Numbered from the stretch's first letter, positions 1 to 5,010 are shown. The stretch: DNA of 5,010 bases from CAZKUN01 sp964555935 (GCA_964555935.1 CAZKUN010000424.1:1-5010), one strand, 5' to 3'. A program made the numbers and translations. Notes: generated from the letters alone by a model not told the origin.

Positions 1-50
1 TTTCTTGGCACCTCTACCGAAAACCTCCCTGCTCATATGGGCAATGCGGG

Positions 51-84
51 GTTAGGGGTCTCTACGCAGAAACCGGGCGCAGAC
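51..84 (+). repeat. Imperfect direct repeat, copy A (upstream of the CBM-TPR gene)
   Basis: This 34-base stretch aligns without gaps to 1642-1675 with 27 identical positions. Shared blocks are GTTAGGGG at the start, ACGCA in the middle and GGCGCAGAC at the end. The copies bracket the gene at 177-1628. Function is unknown. It could be a dispersed intergenic repeat, a regulatory site, or the remnant of a duplication. Confidence 0.5.
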
Positions 85-161
85 ACGCGCGGCGGCAGAA
101 CCCCTCCCCATGCGGGAACGTCTGAGTTCTCGGATAACGTCAGACAGTCGCCACGCGTGCT

Positions 162-170
162 AGGGGGGGA
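162..170 (+). promoter_or_regulatory. G-rich ribosome binding site of the CBM-TPR gene
   Basis: A G7 tract flanked by A lies six bases before the GTG at 177. It is the only purine-rich stretch at a suitable distance and supports that start. It is not the canonical AGGAGG and would pair with the anti-Shine-Dalgarno partly through G-U pairs. The homopolymer could vary in length by slippage. Confidence 0.5.
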
Positions 171-176
171 TCGCCG

Positions 177-1628
177 GTGAGGTCGGTATTGCCTGCATTG
201 CTGCTCGTATGTCTTGTTGTGCCCACAGCCGCCAAAGCCCAGGAAGAAGACGCAACTCTCAACGGTCAGTCGCTGGAACTCGTGCTTGATGACCTCGTGC
301 CGAACTCCTCGTTTGAGGAGGGCCTGCGGTCGTGGTGGGTCGCCAAGGGTCCACCCGAGTGTTTCCAGGTTGACGCTGACACGCCGCACTCTGGCGACGC
401 CAGCCTGCGGGTCGACCCGCTCGAGCCGCCCGAGCATGCCTGGATCTACACGCAACGCATCCCCGTCGAGCCGTGGGTGCGCTACCGCCTGCAGTTCTTC
501 TATCGTTGCGAGTCCGAGAATGTCGGGCCGATGTGGCGCGTCTTCCCGTTCGAGGCCGACTTGGCGCAGACGCGCGGCCGGGCGCAGTGGTCCACCTGCA
601 ACGGCGCGACGGAGTGGACCGCCTACTGCCAGGACTACGTGTTCCCCGAGGATGTCCAGTTGGTGCAGTTCACATTCAACGCGGGCTACTGGCGCGAGGG
701 ATGCGACCGAGATGCCTCGTACTGGCTGGATGATGTTCAGTTCGGCCCCGCAGCTGATATCGCCCTCGCCGACCGCTCGCTCGTGAGCGAGGAGTCCATG
801 GTCTCAAACGGCGGCTTCGAGTGCGGCGCCGGGGGCCAAGCCTTCGGATGGCCGGTGTTCGTGACCCTTGGCACGCAGACATATATCTGCGGCCACAGCC
901 ACCTGGGCGACGTGCTGCCCGGCGCGGAGGTGACCTGGGATGCCGATGCCTACCTCGGCGAGCGAAGCCTCTGCATTTCGTATCCCGACGGCGATCCGGA
1001 GCAGCAGATCGTCGTGCAGCAGACCCTCTACCCCGATGAGGCGATCGACTACGACATCCGCTTCTGGGGCAAGGCCGAAGGACAGGGCGCGCGCGTCGTG
1101 CTCGAGCCGCAGGGTGTCGAGGGCAAGTGGGTGGTGACGGTCGGCGGGGCGGTGATCACAAGCCCGGAGTGGCAGGAGTACGTGCTGCACTACTCCCCCA
1201 ACCCCAAGGTGCCCGTCCCGTGTGGCCTCAAGCTCAACATCTGCCAACGCGGCCCCGGCAAGGTCTGGATCGATGAGGTCGAAATGGTCCTCGCGGGCGA
1301 TGGCTTCGGCGTGGGGGGCGGGGCTGTTGCCGCCCCCGGAATCGACGTCGAGGTCGCTCCACAGCCTGCGGTTGATGTGGATGAACTTTGTCGCCGCGCC
1401 GTTGAGTTAAAGCGCGCCCGCCAATTCGCCGAAGCGGCGCGAGTCCTCCGCGAGGTCGTCGCTGTCGATCCCGAGCATGTCGAAGCCTTCTGGGTGCTGG
1501 GGTGGGCGCTCATCGAACTGAAGGACGACGCCGGAGCCAAGCAGGCGTTCACGCGCGTCATCGAACTCGAGCCCAACTCAGATCGCGCCACAGAGTCCCA
1601 GCGGGCGATCGAGCGTCTTGGTGGGTGA
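177..1628 (+). CDS. Secreted protein with two carbohydrate-binding-like domains and C-terminal TPR repeats
   Basis: The 483-residue product starts with a Sec signal peptide: an Arg at 2, a hydrophobic core at about 4-16, and a likely cleavage after Ala-Lys-Ala at residue 21. Two beta-rich modules follow, at about 38-190 and 207-373. Each opens with a V-x-N-(S/G)-x-F-E motif and closes with a W-(L/I)-D-(D/E)-V strand, the pattern of CBM4/9-like and galactose-binding-like jelly rolls. A Gly/Ala/Pro-rich linker (about 374-400) leads to two TPR motifs (about 401-434 and 436-469), each ending in D/E-P. The mature protein has eleven cysteines, so disulphides outside the cytoplasm are plausible. The GTG start is set by an in-frame TAA at 135-137, no other start codon between them, a G-rich Shine-Dalgarno seven bases upstream, and the signal peptide. 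No catalytic domain is visible. I infer binding of glycans or surface partners through the sandwiches and protein contacts through the TPRs. The substrate is unknown. Confidence 0.88.
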   Translation: MRSVLPALLLVCLVVPTAAKAQEEDATLNGQSLELVLDDLVPNSSFEEGLRSWWVAKGPPECFQVDADTPHSGDASLRVDPLEPPEHAWIYTQRIPVEPWVRYRLQFFYRCESENVGPMWRVFPFEADLAQTRGRAQWSTCNGATEWTAYCQDYVFPEDVQLVQFTFNAGYWREGCDRDASYWLDDVQFGPAADIALADRSLVSEESMVSNGGFECGAGGQAFGWPVFVTLGTQTYICGHSHLGDVLPGAEVTWDADAYLGERSLCISYPDGDPEQQIVVQQTLYPDEAIDYDIRFWGKAEGQGARVVLEPQGVEGKWVVTVGGAVITSPEWQEYVLHYSPNPKVPVPCGLKLNICQRGPGKVWIDEVEMVLAGDGFGVGGGAVAAPGIDVEVAPQPAVDVDELCRRAVELKRARQFAEAARVLREVVAVDPEHVEAFWVLGWALIELKDDAGAKQAFTRVIELEPNSDRATESQRAIERLGG

Positions 1629-1641
1629 CGTGGTCAGGGCC

Positions 1642-1675
1642 GTTAGGGGGCTCAACGCAAGAAGTTGGCGCAGAC
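1642..1675 (+). repeat. Imperfect direct repeat, copy B (downstream of the CBM-TPR gene)
   Basis: This is the partner of 51-84, with 27 of 34 positions identical and no gaps. It starts 14 bases after the stop codon of the CBM-TPR gene, in the convergent spacer. Inside it, CAAC (1653-1656) and GTTG (1664-1667) could form a small hairpin that copy A lacks, so the shared signal is sequence rather than that structure. Confidence 0.5.
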
Positions 1676-1711
1676 GCAGGTCGCCTGTCGACAAGCAGGT
1701 ATAGGATCAAT

Positions 1712-1740
1712 CACCCCCACGAATCTGCATCAGTGGGGTG
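1712..1740. terminator. Candidate hairpin between the convergent genes
   Basis: CCCCAC (1715-1720) pairs perfectly with GTGGGG (1733-1738). Two further pairs form beyond a single bulged C at 1714, giving an eight-pair stem with a 12-base loop. It sits in the 119-base gap where the two genes converge, where a shared bidirectional terminator would be expected. Neither strand has a T-tract after the stem, so it is not a classical intrinsic terminator. Confidence 0.35.
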
Positions 1741-1747
1741 GGCTCGG

Positions 1748-3115
1748 CTACCGGCCAACTCTCACTTGCGTCAGCGCCTTCGACTGACCGCCGTCGTCCG
1801 TCCTCGCCGCCACATCTACCAGGTAGACTCCGTTGGGCACCCGCAAGCCTCCGTCGCTCATCGCATTCCACAGCAGCGTGTTCGTCCCCGCCTCGCAGGC
1901 CTTCGCAGTGCAGATCGTCTTGATCGGCCGCCCGGCGATGTTCAGCACACGGGCATCAACCTGGGCCGCCGACGATAGGCCGAACTGGACCTGAGCGCCC
2001 ATGCTCGTCGGCACTGCCATCAGACCGGTGACGTGCATGGCGCCGCTCGAGGCCGCGCCCTCAACTGTGGTGACCATCTTCACCGTGTCGGCGGACTCCG
2101 CATACTTAGTCGGACCCCAGACCGCTCGCCCCACCTGCACCAAGACCGTCTTCGGCGCGCCGGCATAGTCGACATTGGTCACAGCAACGCGTGCGGTTAT
2201 TTCGGTTGCGGCTCCCCCAGCTAACTCAGCGGTCGTCCAGCCGCCGCCGGTCATGTCGGAGGTGATATCAGCCCCATCGCCCGCAAGGTAGGTGATCGTC
2301 CAATCACGCCTGCCCGAAGTGCCCTTCACCACGAGCGTATCGGCGGCCTGGCTGTCATTCTCCACACGTACAGTGTAGTCAATGCTACCTCCACCGGCGA
2401 TCTCACGGTTCACCCGCTGCTTGTAGGCGTTGGTATTGTAGTAGTTATCTCCGGTCCACTTCACTCCATTCCAGACCGCGCCATCCGGACGTTGATTCAG
2501 GCGTGGCACAACACTCACGCCGTCCACCCACTGAGTCGGCGCGCCGACCCCGGGGCCGGATCCATCACCCGCTTCGAAGCGATAGCGGAAGTCGCCCGGA
2601 GGCAGGCTCCGCGCGAAGGTGTAGTTTGCCCCCGTCGCCGGTGATCTCGCGCCTCGGCGCATGTTGAACGTGCGCCAGGGGTTCTCGTCACGCTCGATCA
2701 CCACTCGGCAGTAGGTCGGCGCATCGCCGTTCACGTCCGAGACCCTCACCTGGAAGGTGAACGTCTGAACCGGGTACTGGCCCACCTCGGGATCGCAGCC
2801 GTCCGACTGGTAGCCCGAGCTGCCGGCCCAGGAGAGGAGCGGCGGTTGGGGCGATGCCTCGGCACGGAATTTCCGGACCCGGTGGTCGTCGCTGTCCGCG
2901 ACATAGACGTCCCCCGCCGCGTCCACGGCGATGCCGTGCGGGTCGCTGAACTGGCCGCCCCCGCCGCTGCCCCACTTGGTGACGAACATCCCGTCGCTCG
3001 TGAACTTCTGGATGCGATCGTTGCGGGAATCCACGACATAAACACTCCCCGACCCATCGACGGCGACGCCTATCGGCTTGTTGAGCTGGCCGTCCCCGGA
3101 GCCAGGGGGCCCCAC
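1748..3115 (-). CDS. NHL-repeat secreted protein, C-terminal part with FlgD-Ig-like domain (frameshifted gene)
   Basis: This 455-codon frame continues the NHL gene after the frameshift. Its apparent GTG start at 3115 lies inside a conserved NHL repeat, with no Shine-Dalgarno and no signal peptide, so it is not a true start. It carries the end of repeat 9, all of repeat 10 (local residues about 13-57) and repeat 11 (about 58-90). A beta-rich Ig/PKD-like region follows (about 93-200; T-F-T-F-Q-V and F-R-Y-R-F-E-A-G-D-G segments), then a second sandwich-like region (about 221-320; G-D-N-Y-Y-N, I-D-Y-T-V-R-V-E-N-D). The last 96 residues resemble FlgD-type Ig modules: V-L-N-I-A-G-R-P-I, then W-N-A-M-S-D-G-G, then V-P-N-G-V-Y-L-V-D-V. 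In other bacteria such C-terminal modules serve cell-surface attachment or secretion. Here that is inference. Joined to the upstream part, the intact protein would have 910 residues. The stop is TAG at 1748-1750. Confidence 0.82.
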   Translation of the reverse strand: MGPPGSGDGQLNKPIGVAVDGSGSVYVVDSRNDRIQKFTSDGMFVTKWGSGGGGQFSDPHGIAVDAAGDVYVADSDDHRVRKFRAEASPQPPLLSWAGSSGYQSDGCDPEVGQYPVQTFTFQVRVSDVNGDAPTYCRVVIERDENPWRTFNMRRGARSPATGANYTFARSLPPGDFRYRFEAGDGSGPGVGAPTQWVDGVSVVPRLNQRPDGAVWNGVKWTGDNYYNTNAYKQRVNREIAGGGSIDYTVRVENDSQAADTLVVKGTSGRRDWTITYLAGDGADITSDMTGGGWTTAELAGGAATEITARVAVTNVDYAGAPKTVLVQVGRAVWGPTKYAESADTVKMVTTVEGAASSGAMHVTGLMAVPTSMGAQVQFGLSSAAQVDARVLNIAGRPIKTICTAKACEAGTNTLLWNAMSDGGLRVPNGVYLVDVAARTDDGGQSKALTQVRVGR

Positions 3116-4341
3116 TTGGTGATGAACGTCCCGTCGCTCGTGAACTTCCGGACCCCGGACGTGTGGGTACCCACGACATAGACGCTGCCGGACCCGTCGA
3201 CGGCGACATCGCGCGGGCTACCGAGATACCCGTACTGGCCGCCGGGCATGCCCCACTTCGTGATGAACGTGCCGGCGCTCGTGAACTTCTGGATCCGGCG
3301 GTTGCCGGTATCGGCGACGTAGACGTTCCCCGTGCTGTCGACCGCGATGCCCCGGAGACCGCTGAACTGTCCGTCCCCGCTGCCTGCCGTGCCCCATTTG
3401 GTGATGAATGTCCCGTCGCTCGTGAGCTTCTGAATCCGGTCGTTGCCGGCATCCGCGACGTAGATGCTCCCCGACCCGCCGACCGCGACGCCGTGCGGGT
3501 ACCAGAACTGACCGTCCCCCGTGCCCCCTCCGCCCCACTTCGTGATGAATGTCCCGTCGCTCGTGAGCTTCTGGATCCGGTGGTTCATCATATCTGCGAC
3601 ATAGACGCTGCCCGACCCATCGACGGCAACGCCTTGCGGGTGAGAGAACTGTCCGTCCGTGTTGCCGCGCGTGCCCAACTCGGCGATGAACGTACCGTCG
3701 CTCGTGAACCTGTGGATGCTTCTCCACCCAGGGCCCGCGACGTAGACGCTTCCCGATCCGTCGACGGCGACGGCGGACGGGCCGTCGTATTTATGCCCGC
3801 CATAGATGCTCCACTGGGTGATGAGCGTACCGTCGCTCGTGAACTTCTGGAGCCGATCGTTGTAGTAATCGGCGACATAGACGCTGCCCGACCCGTCGAC
3901 GGCGACGCCGACCGGGGCGTCGAACTGCCCGTCCCCGCTGCCCTCCGCACCCCACTTGGTGATGAACGTCCCGTCGCTCGTGAACTTCTGGATCCGGTGG
4001 TTCAGGGCATCCGCGACATACACGTCCCCCGACCCATCGACGGCGACCCCGCACGGGCGATCGAACTGTCCGTCCCCGCCGCCCCGCGTGCCCCACTTGG
4101 CGATGAACGTCCCATCGCTTGTGAACCTCTGGATGCGGTTATTGCCGCCGTCCGCGACGTAGACGTTCCCCACCCCATCGACTGCGACGCCGCGCGGGGC
4201 GTCGAACTGACCGTCCCCGCTGCCCGACGTGCCCCATCCGCTGATGAACGCCCCGTCGGTCGTGTACTTCCGGATCCGGTCGTTGCGGGCATCTGAGACA
4301 TAGACGTGCCCCGACCCGTCGATGGCGACGCCGCACGGGCG
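2862..4341 (-). repeat. Tandem 141-base repeat array encoding eleven NHL repeats
   Basis: Eleven units run from residue 47 to about 540 of the reconstructed protein. Spacing of the conserved Trp position is 141 bases for most units and 135 for two (repeats 4 and 10). It is 140 where the frameshift falls. The blocks coding for D-G-S-G-S-V-Y-V-A-D and F-T-S-D-G-T-F-I-T-K-W-G are very similar in DNA as well as protein, so the array probably grew by recent duplication or is kept uniform by recombination. Eleven blades exceed the six usual in one NHL propeller, so two propellers or one extended fold are possible. The Ala-Ala-Trp-Pro stretch near residue 37-40 resembles the tail of a repeat and may close the first propeller. 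Confidence 0.88.
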
Positions 4342-4479
4342 CTCGAGCGGAGCTTCCGTTGGCCAGGCCGCCACGAGAGCGTAGTTCCCCGAGGCGTGCG
4401 GTGAATGGAAAACGGTCGCGCAGGCGATGAGAACCGACACCCGCAATACCATTGTCATTTCGAAGCGCTTAGCTATCAT
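3070..4479 (-). CDS. NHL-repeat secreted protein, N-terminal part (frameshifted gene)
   Basis: This 469-codon frame is the 5' part of a gene that continues to 1748 in the next frame. The signal peptide has a basic n-region with Lys/Arg, a hydrophobic core at about 11-24, and likely cleavage after Ala-Ser-Gly at 31. Nine tandem NHL repeats follow from residue 47. Most are 47 residues and two are shorter or diverged. Each reads roughly P-x-G-V-A-V-D-G-S-G-x-V-Y-V-A-D, then N-x-R-I-Q-K-F and T-S-D-G-T-F-I-T-K-W-G. NHL repeats form beta-propeller blades that bind proteins, carbohydrates or other ligands, here presumably outside the cytoplasm. Repeat 5 has lost the N-x-R-I motif. The ATG at 4479 is chosen because AGGAGG lies seven bases upstream. 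Later Met codons at residues 8 and 10 have no such site. After residue 458 the frame reads eleven non-NHL residues to TAG. That tail is a frameshift product. If the gene really is shifted, a truncated propeller-only protein is made. Confidence 0.85.
   Translation of the reverse strand: MIAKRFEMTMVLRVSVLIACATVFHSPHASGNYALVAAWPTEAPLERPCGVAIDGSGHVYVSDARNDRIRKYTTDGAFISGWGTSGSGDGQFDAPRGVAVDGVGNVYVADGGNNRIQRFTSDGTFIAKWGTRGGGDGQFDRPCGVAVDGSGDVYVADALNHRIQKFTSDGTFITKWGAEGSGDGQFDAPVGVAVDGSGSVYVADYYNDRLQKFTSDGTLITQWSIYGGHKYDGPSAVAVDGSGSVYVAGPGWRSIHRFTSDGTFIAELGTRGNTDGQFSHPQGVAVDGSGSVYVADMMNHRIQKLTSDGTFITKWGGGGTGDGQFWYPHGVAVGGSGSIYVADAGNDRIQKLTSDGTFITKWGTAGSGDGQFSGLRGIAVDSTGNVYVADTGNRRIQKFTSAGTFITKWGMPGGQYGYLGSPRDVAVDGSGSVYVVGTHTSGVRKFTSDGTFITKWGPLAPGTASSTSR
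3105..3113 (-). other. Single-base frameshift site in the NHL gene
   Basis: On the minus strand this reads GGGGCCCCC. One additional C would give Thr-Lys-Trp-Gly-Pro-Pro-Gly-Ser-Gly-Asp-Gly-Gln, matching the other repeats, and would join the two frames into 910 codons. The conserved Trp codon recurs every 141 bases through most of the array (3112, 3253, 3394, 3535 and onward). From 2972 to 3112 it is 140. This shows one missing base independently of the reading frame. It may be a real mutation, a sequencing or assembly error in a homopolymer, or less likely a programmed -1 site. Confidence 0.8.
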
Positions 4480-4486
4480 CTCTCTT

Positions 4487-4492
4487 CCTCCT
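4487..4492 (-). promoter_or_regulatory. Shine-Dalgarno of the NHL gene
   Basis: On the minus strand a perfect AGGAGG lies seven bases before the ATG at 4479. This fixes the start of the NHL gene and suggests efficient translation. Confidence 0.85.
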
Positions 4493-4508
4493 CGACATCG
4501 CGTTCGAA

Positions 4509-4545
4509 TCGCATCCGCCCTGGAATCACGCTTCGCGTCCGCCCT
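4509..4545. repeat. Short direct repeat, 24-base period, in the leader of the NHL gene
   Basis: TCGCATCCGCCCT (4509-4521) recurs as TCGCGTCCGCCCT (4533-4545), with 12 of 13 bases identical and a 24-base period. The pair lies 30-66 bases upstream of the ATG at 4479. Near two helical turns, the spacing would suit a regulator binding twice on one face, but chance in GC-rich DNA is possible. Confidence 0.3.
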
Positions 4546-4587
4546 TGCATCGGAGGTTCCCCATAGGGAGCTGGGCGCGCTGGTGTT

Positions 4588-4603
4588 GGCTGAACCGTCA
4601 GCC
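4588..4603. repeat. Inverted repeat in the leader of the NHL gene
   Basis: GGCTGA and TCAGCC form a perfect six-pair stem around a four-base loop, with a possible G-T pair beyond. If the promoter at 4630-4659 is real, this hairpin lies near the 5' end of the transcript, where it could protect the mRNA or act as an operator. No T-tract follows on either strand. Confidence 0.4.
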
Positions 4604-4629
4604 GTTGGTTACAGCGGTTTACCATCCGG

Positions 4630-4659
4630 ATTCTGAAAACCTACACATCTGATTGCCAA
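4630..4659 (-). promoter_or_regulatory. Candidate sigma-70-type promoter of the NHL gene
   Basis: On the minus strand TTGGCA (4659-4654) matches the -35 consensus at five of six positions. CAGAAT (4635-4630) matches the -10 at four of six, with an 18-base spacer. Transcription would begin near 4622, leaving a leader of about 140 bases before the ATG. The match is moderate and promoters of this lineage may differ. Confidence 0.3.
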
Positions 4660-4727
4660 ATCTGGGAACGCGAGGTGCTGCCGCCAGTGGCGAGGGTCTG
4701 TAGGCTCTGCCTCCGCTGACAGGCTGA

Positions 4728-4762
4728 GCGGCACGCGTGCCGCCGATGAGTCGGGCCCGACT
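4728..4762. repeat. Two adjacent perfect palindromes
   Basis: GCGGCACGCGTGCCGC (4728-4743) is a 16-base perfect palindrome. Five bases later AGTCGGGCCCGACT (4749-4762) is a 14-base perfect palindrome. Smaller inverted repeats lie just upstream: CGCCA/TGGCG (4682-4692), AGGC/GCCT (4702-4712) and CCGCT/AGCGG (4713-4731). With no loop, perfect palindromes suit dimeric DNA-binding proteins, site-specific recombination or REP-like elements better than an RNA hairpin. The nearest gene is the NHL gene, starting about 250 bases away on the minus strand. Confidence 0.55.
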
Positions 4763-5010
4763 GCGCAATTGTGGGGGGCTTCGTGATCTCCGAACGGATT
4801 GTGGCCCGAGATCTATTGACAATACCAATAACTAAGTGATGGCATTGGATCTCGTGAGGTGGCGGGACGGAACCGGCAAAGAACCGGAAAAACAGGGGTC
4901 GCGGGATTCGGAGTGGTGCGATGCTAGCGTTTTCGTCGCTTTTTTCGCAGTTTTCTAGTCGATTGGTCGCGAAAAAGGGCCTCTGAATCGATAGTTTTCT
5001 AGGACCGGAA

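Larger units (their letters stand above)
4480..5010. other. Gene-free region upstream of the NHL gene
   Basis: I find no convincing coding sequence in these 531 bases. The part nearest the NHL gene holds its ribosome binding site, leader repeats and probable promoter. Bases 4680-4765 are dense in inverted repeats. Bases 4785-4854 hold three GATCTC/GAGATC elements around a perfect TTGACA. From about 4870 to the edge the sequence is richer in A and T runs. It contains GAACCGG twice (4870-4876, 4881-4887), AGTTTTCTAG twice (4949-4958, 4993-5002), and an eight-base inverted repeat (4941-4948 with 4969-4976). A 39-codon frame with ATG at 4839 and a startless open frame on the minus strand are both judged unlikely genes. 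Confidence 0.6.

Noticed and set aside
115..141. GGAAC (115-119) and CGTC (138-141) as an ECF-sigma promoter for the CBM-TPR gene
   Set aside because: The 18-base spacer is longer than the usual 16-17, and such short motifs are common by chance.
177..215. Lipobox for the CBM-TPR protein around Cys12
   Set aside because: The residue before the cysteine is Val, not Gly, Ala or Ser, and Cys12 lies within the hydrophobic core. A signal peptidase I site at Ala-Lys-Ala fits better.
33..455. Minus-strand 140-codon frame near the left edge
   Set aside because: It mostly overlaps the well-supported CBM-TPR gene, has no motif, and appears to be chance.
804..1247. Minus-strand 147-codon frame inside the CBM-TPR gene
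   Set aside because: It is antisense in GC-rich DNA and has no domain. The plus-strand frame has a signal peptide and recognisable domains.
1502..1978. Plus-strand 158-codon frame across the convergent gap
   Set aside because: It overlaps the TPR coding region out of frame and then runs antisense into the FlgD-like domain. It has no domain of its own.
2846..3181. Plus-strand 111-codon frame over the frameshift
   Set aside because: It is a shadow of the same NHL repeats and has no independent support.
3163..4296. A 377-codon plus-strand open frame
   Set aside because: It is antisense to the NHL array. Because the repeat unit is a multiple of three, one stop-free unit keeps the opposite frame open. 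The peptide only mirrors the repeats, and the minus strand encodes a recognisable family.
2862..4341. CRISPR array
   Set aside because: The periodic repeats are 141-base coding units with an NHL protein consensus, not short palindromic repeats with unique spacers.
4842..4856. Sigma-54 -24/-12 promoter
   Set aside because: A GG is present, but the TTGC-type -12 element is absent at the required spacing.
4839..4958. A 39-codon plus-strand frame after TTGACA
   Set aside because: There is no Shine-Dalgarno before the ATG, no recognisable motif, and no usable -10. A small gene cannot be excluded but is not supported.

Overview
This is a GC-rich bacterial window whose two protein products are both secreted or envelope proteins. 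Each has a Sec-type signal peptide followed by beta-rich modules of the kind found in extracellular proteins. The C-terminal FlgD-like Ig module, the NHL propeller and the jelly-roll-like domains are typical of large-genome environmental Gram-negative bacteria such as Armatimonadota, Planctomycetota and related metagenomic lineages. Armatimonadota is my best guess, but only from general resemblance. There is no rRNA, tRNA or housekeeping gene to place it.

Layout. Bases 1-176 are a leader with no convincing gene. Bases 177-1628 (+) encode a 483-residue exported protein with two carbohydrate-binding-like beta-sandwich domains and a C-terminal TPR pair. Bases 1629-1747 are a short convergent spacer with a GC-rich hairpin. 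Bases 1748-4479 (-) hold one long gene that is split by a single-base frameshift at about 3105-3113. Its upstream part (4479 to 3070) carries a signal peptide and nine NHL beta-propeller repeats. Its downstream part (3115 to 1748) carries two more NHL repeats, two beta-sandwich regions and a C-terminal FlgD-Ig-like module. Restoring one base gives a continuous protein of about 910 residues. Bases 4480-5010 contain no convincing gene. They hold the leader and probable promoter of the NHL gene, a cluster of perfect palindromes, and an AT-richer edge with short repeats.

The two genes converge and are not an operon. They share only a theme: both look like extracytoplasmic binding or scaffold proteins with no catalytic domain. 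No enzyme, mobile element, CRISPR array or defence gene is visible.

The most notable points are: the frameshift, supported by the repeat period dropping from 141 to 140 bases at exactly that unit, with an in-phase slippery-type heptamer; a 34-base imperfect direct repeat flanking the first gene; two adjacent perfect palindromes at 4728-4762; and the unusual pairing of carbohydrate-binding-like domains with TPRs in an exported protein. I do not see a clear new biological system here.
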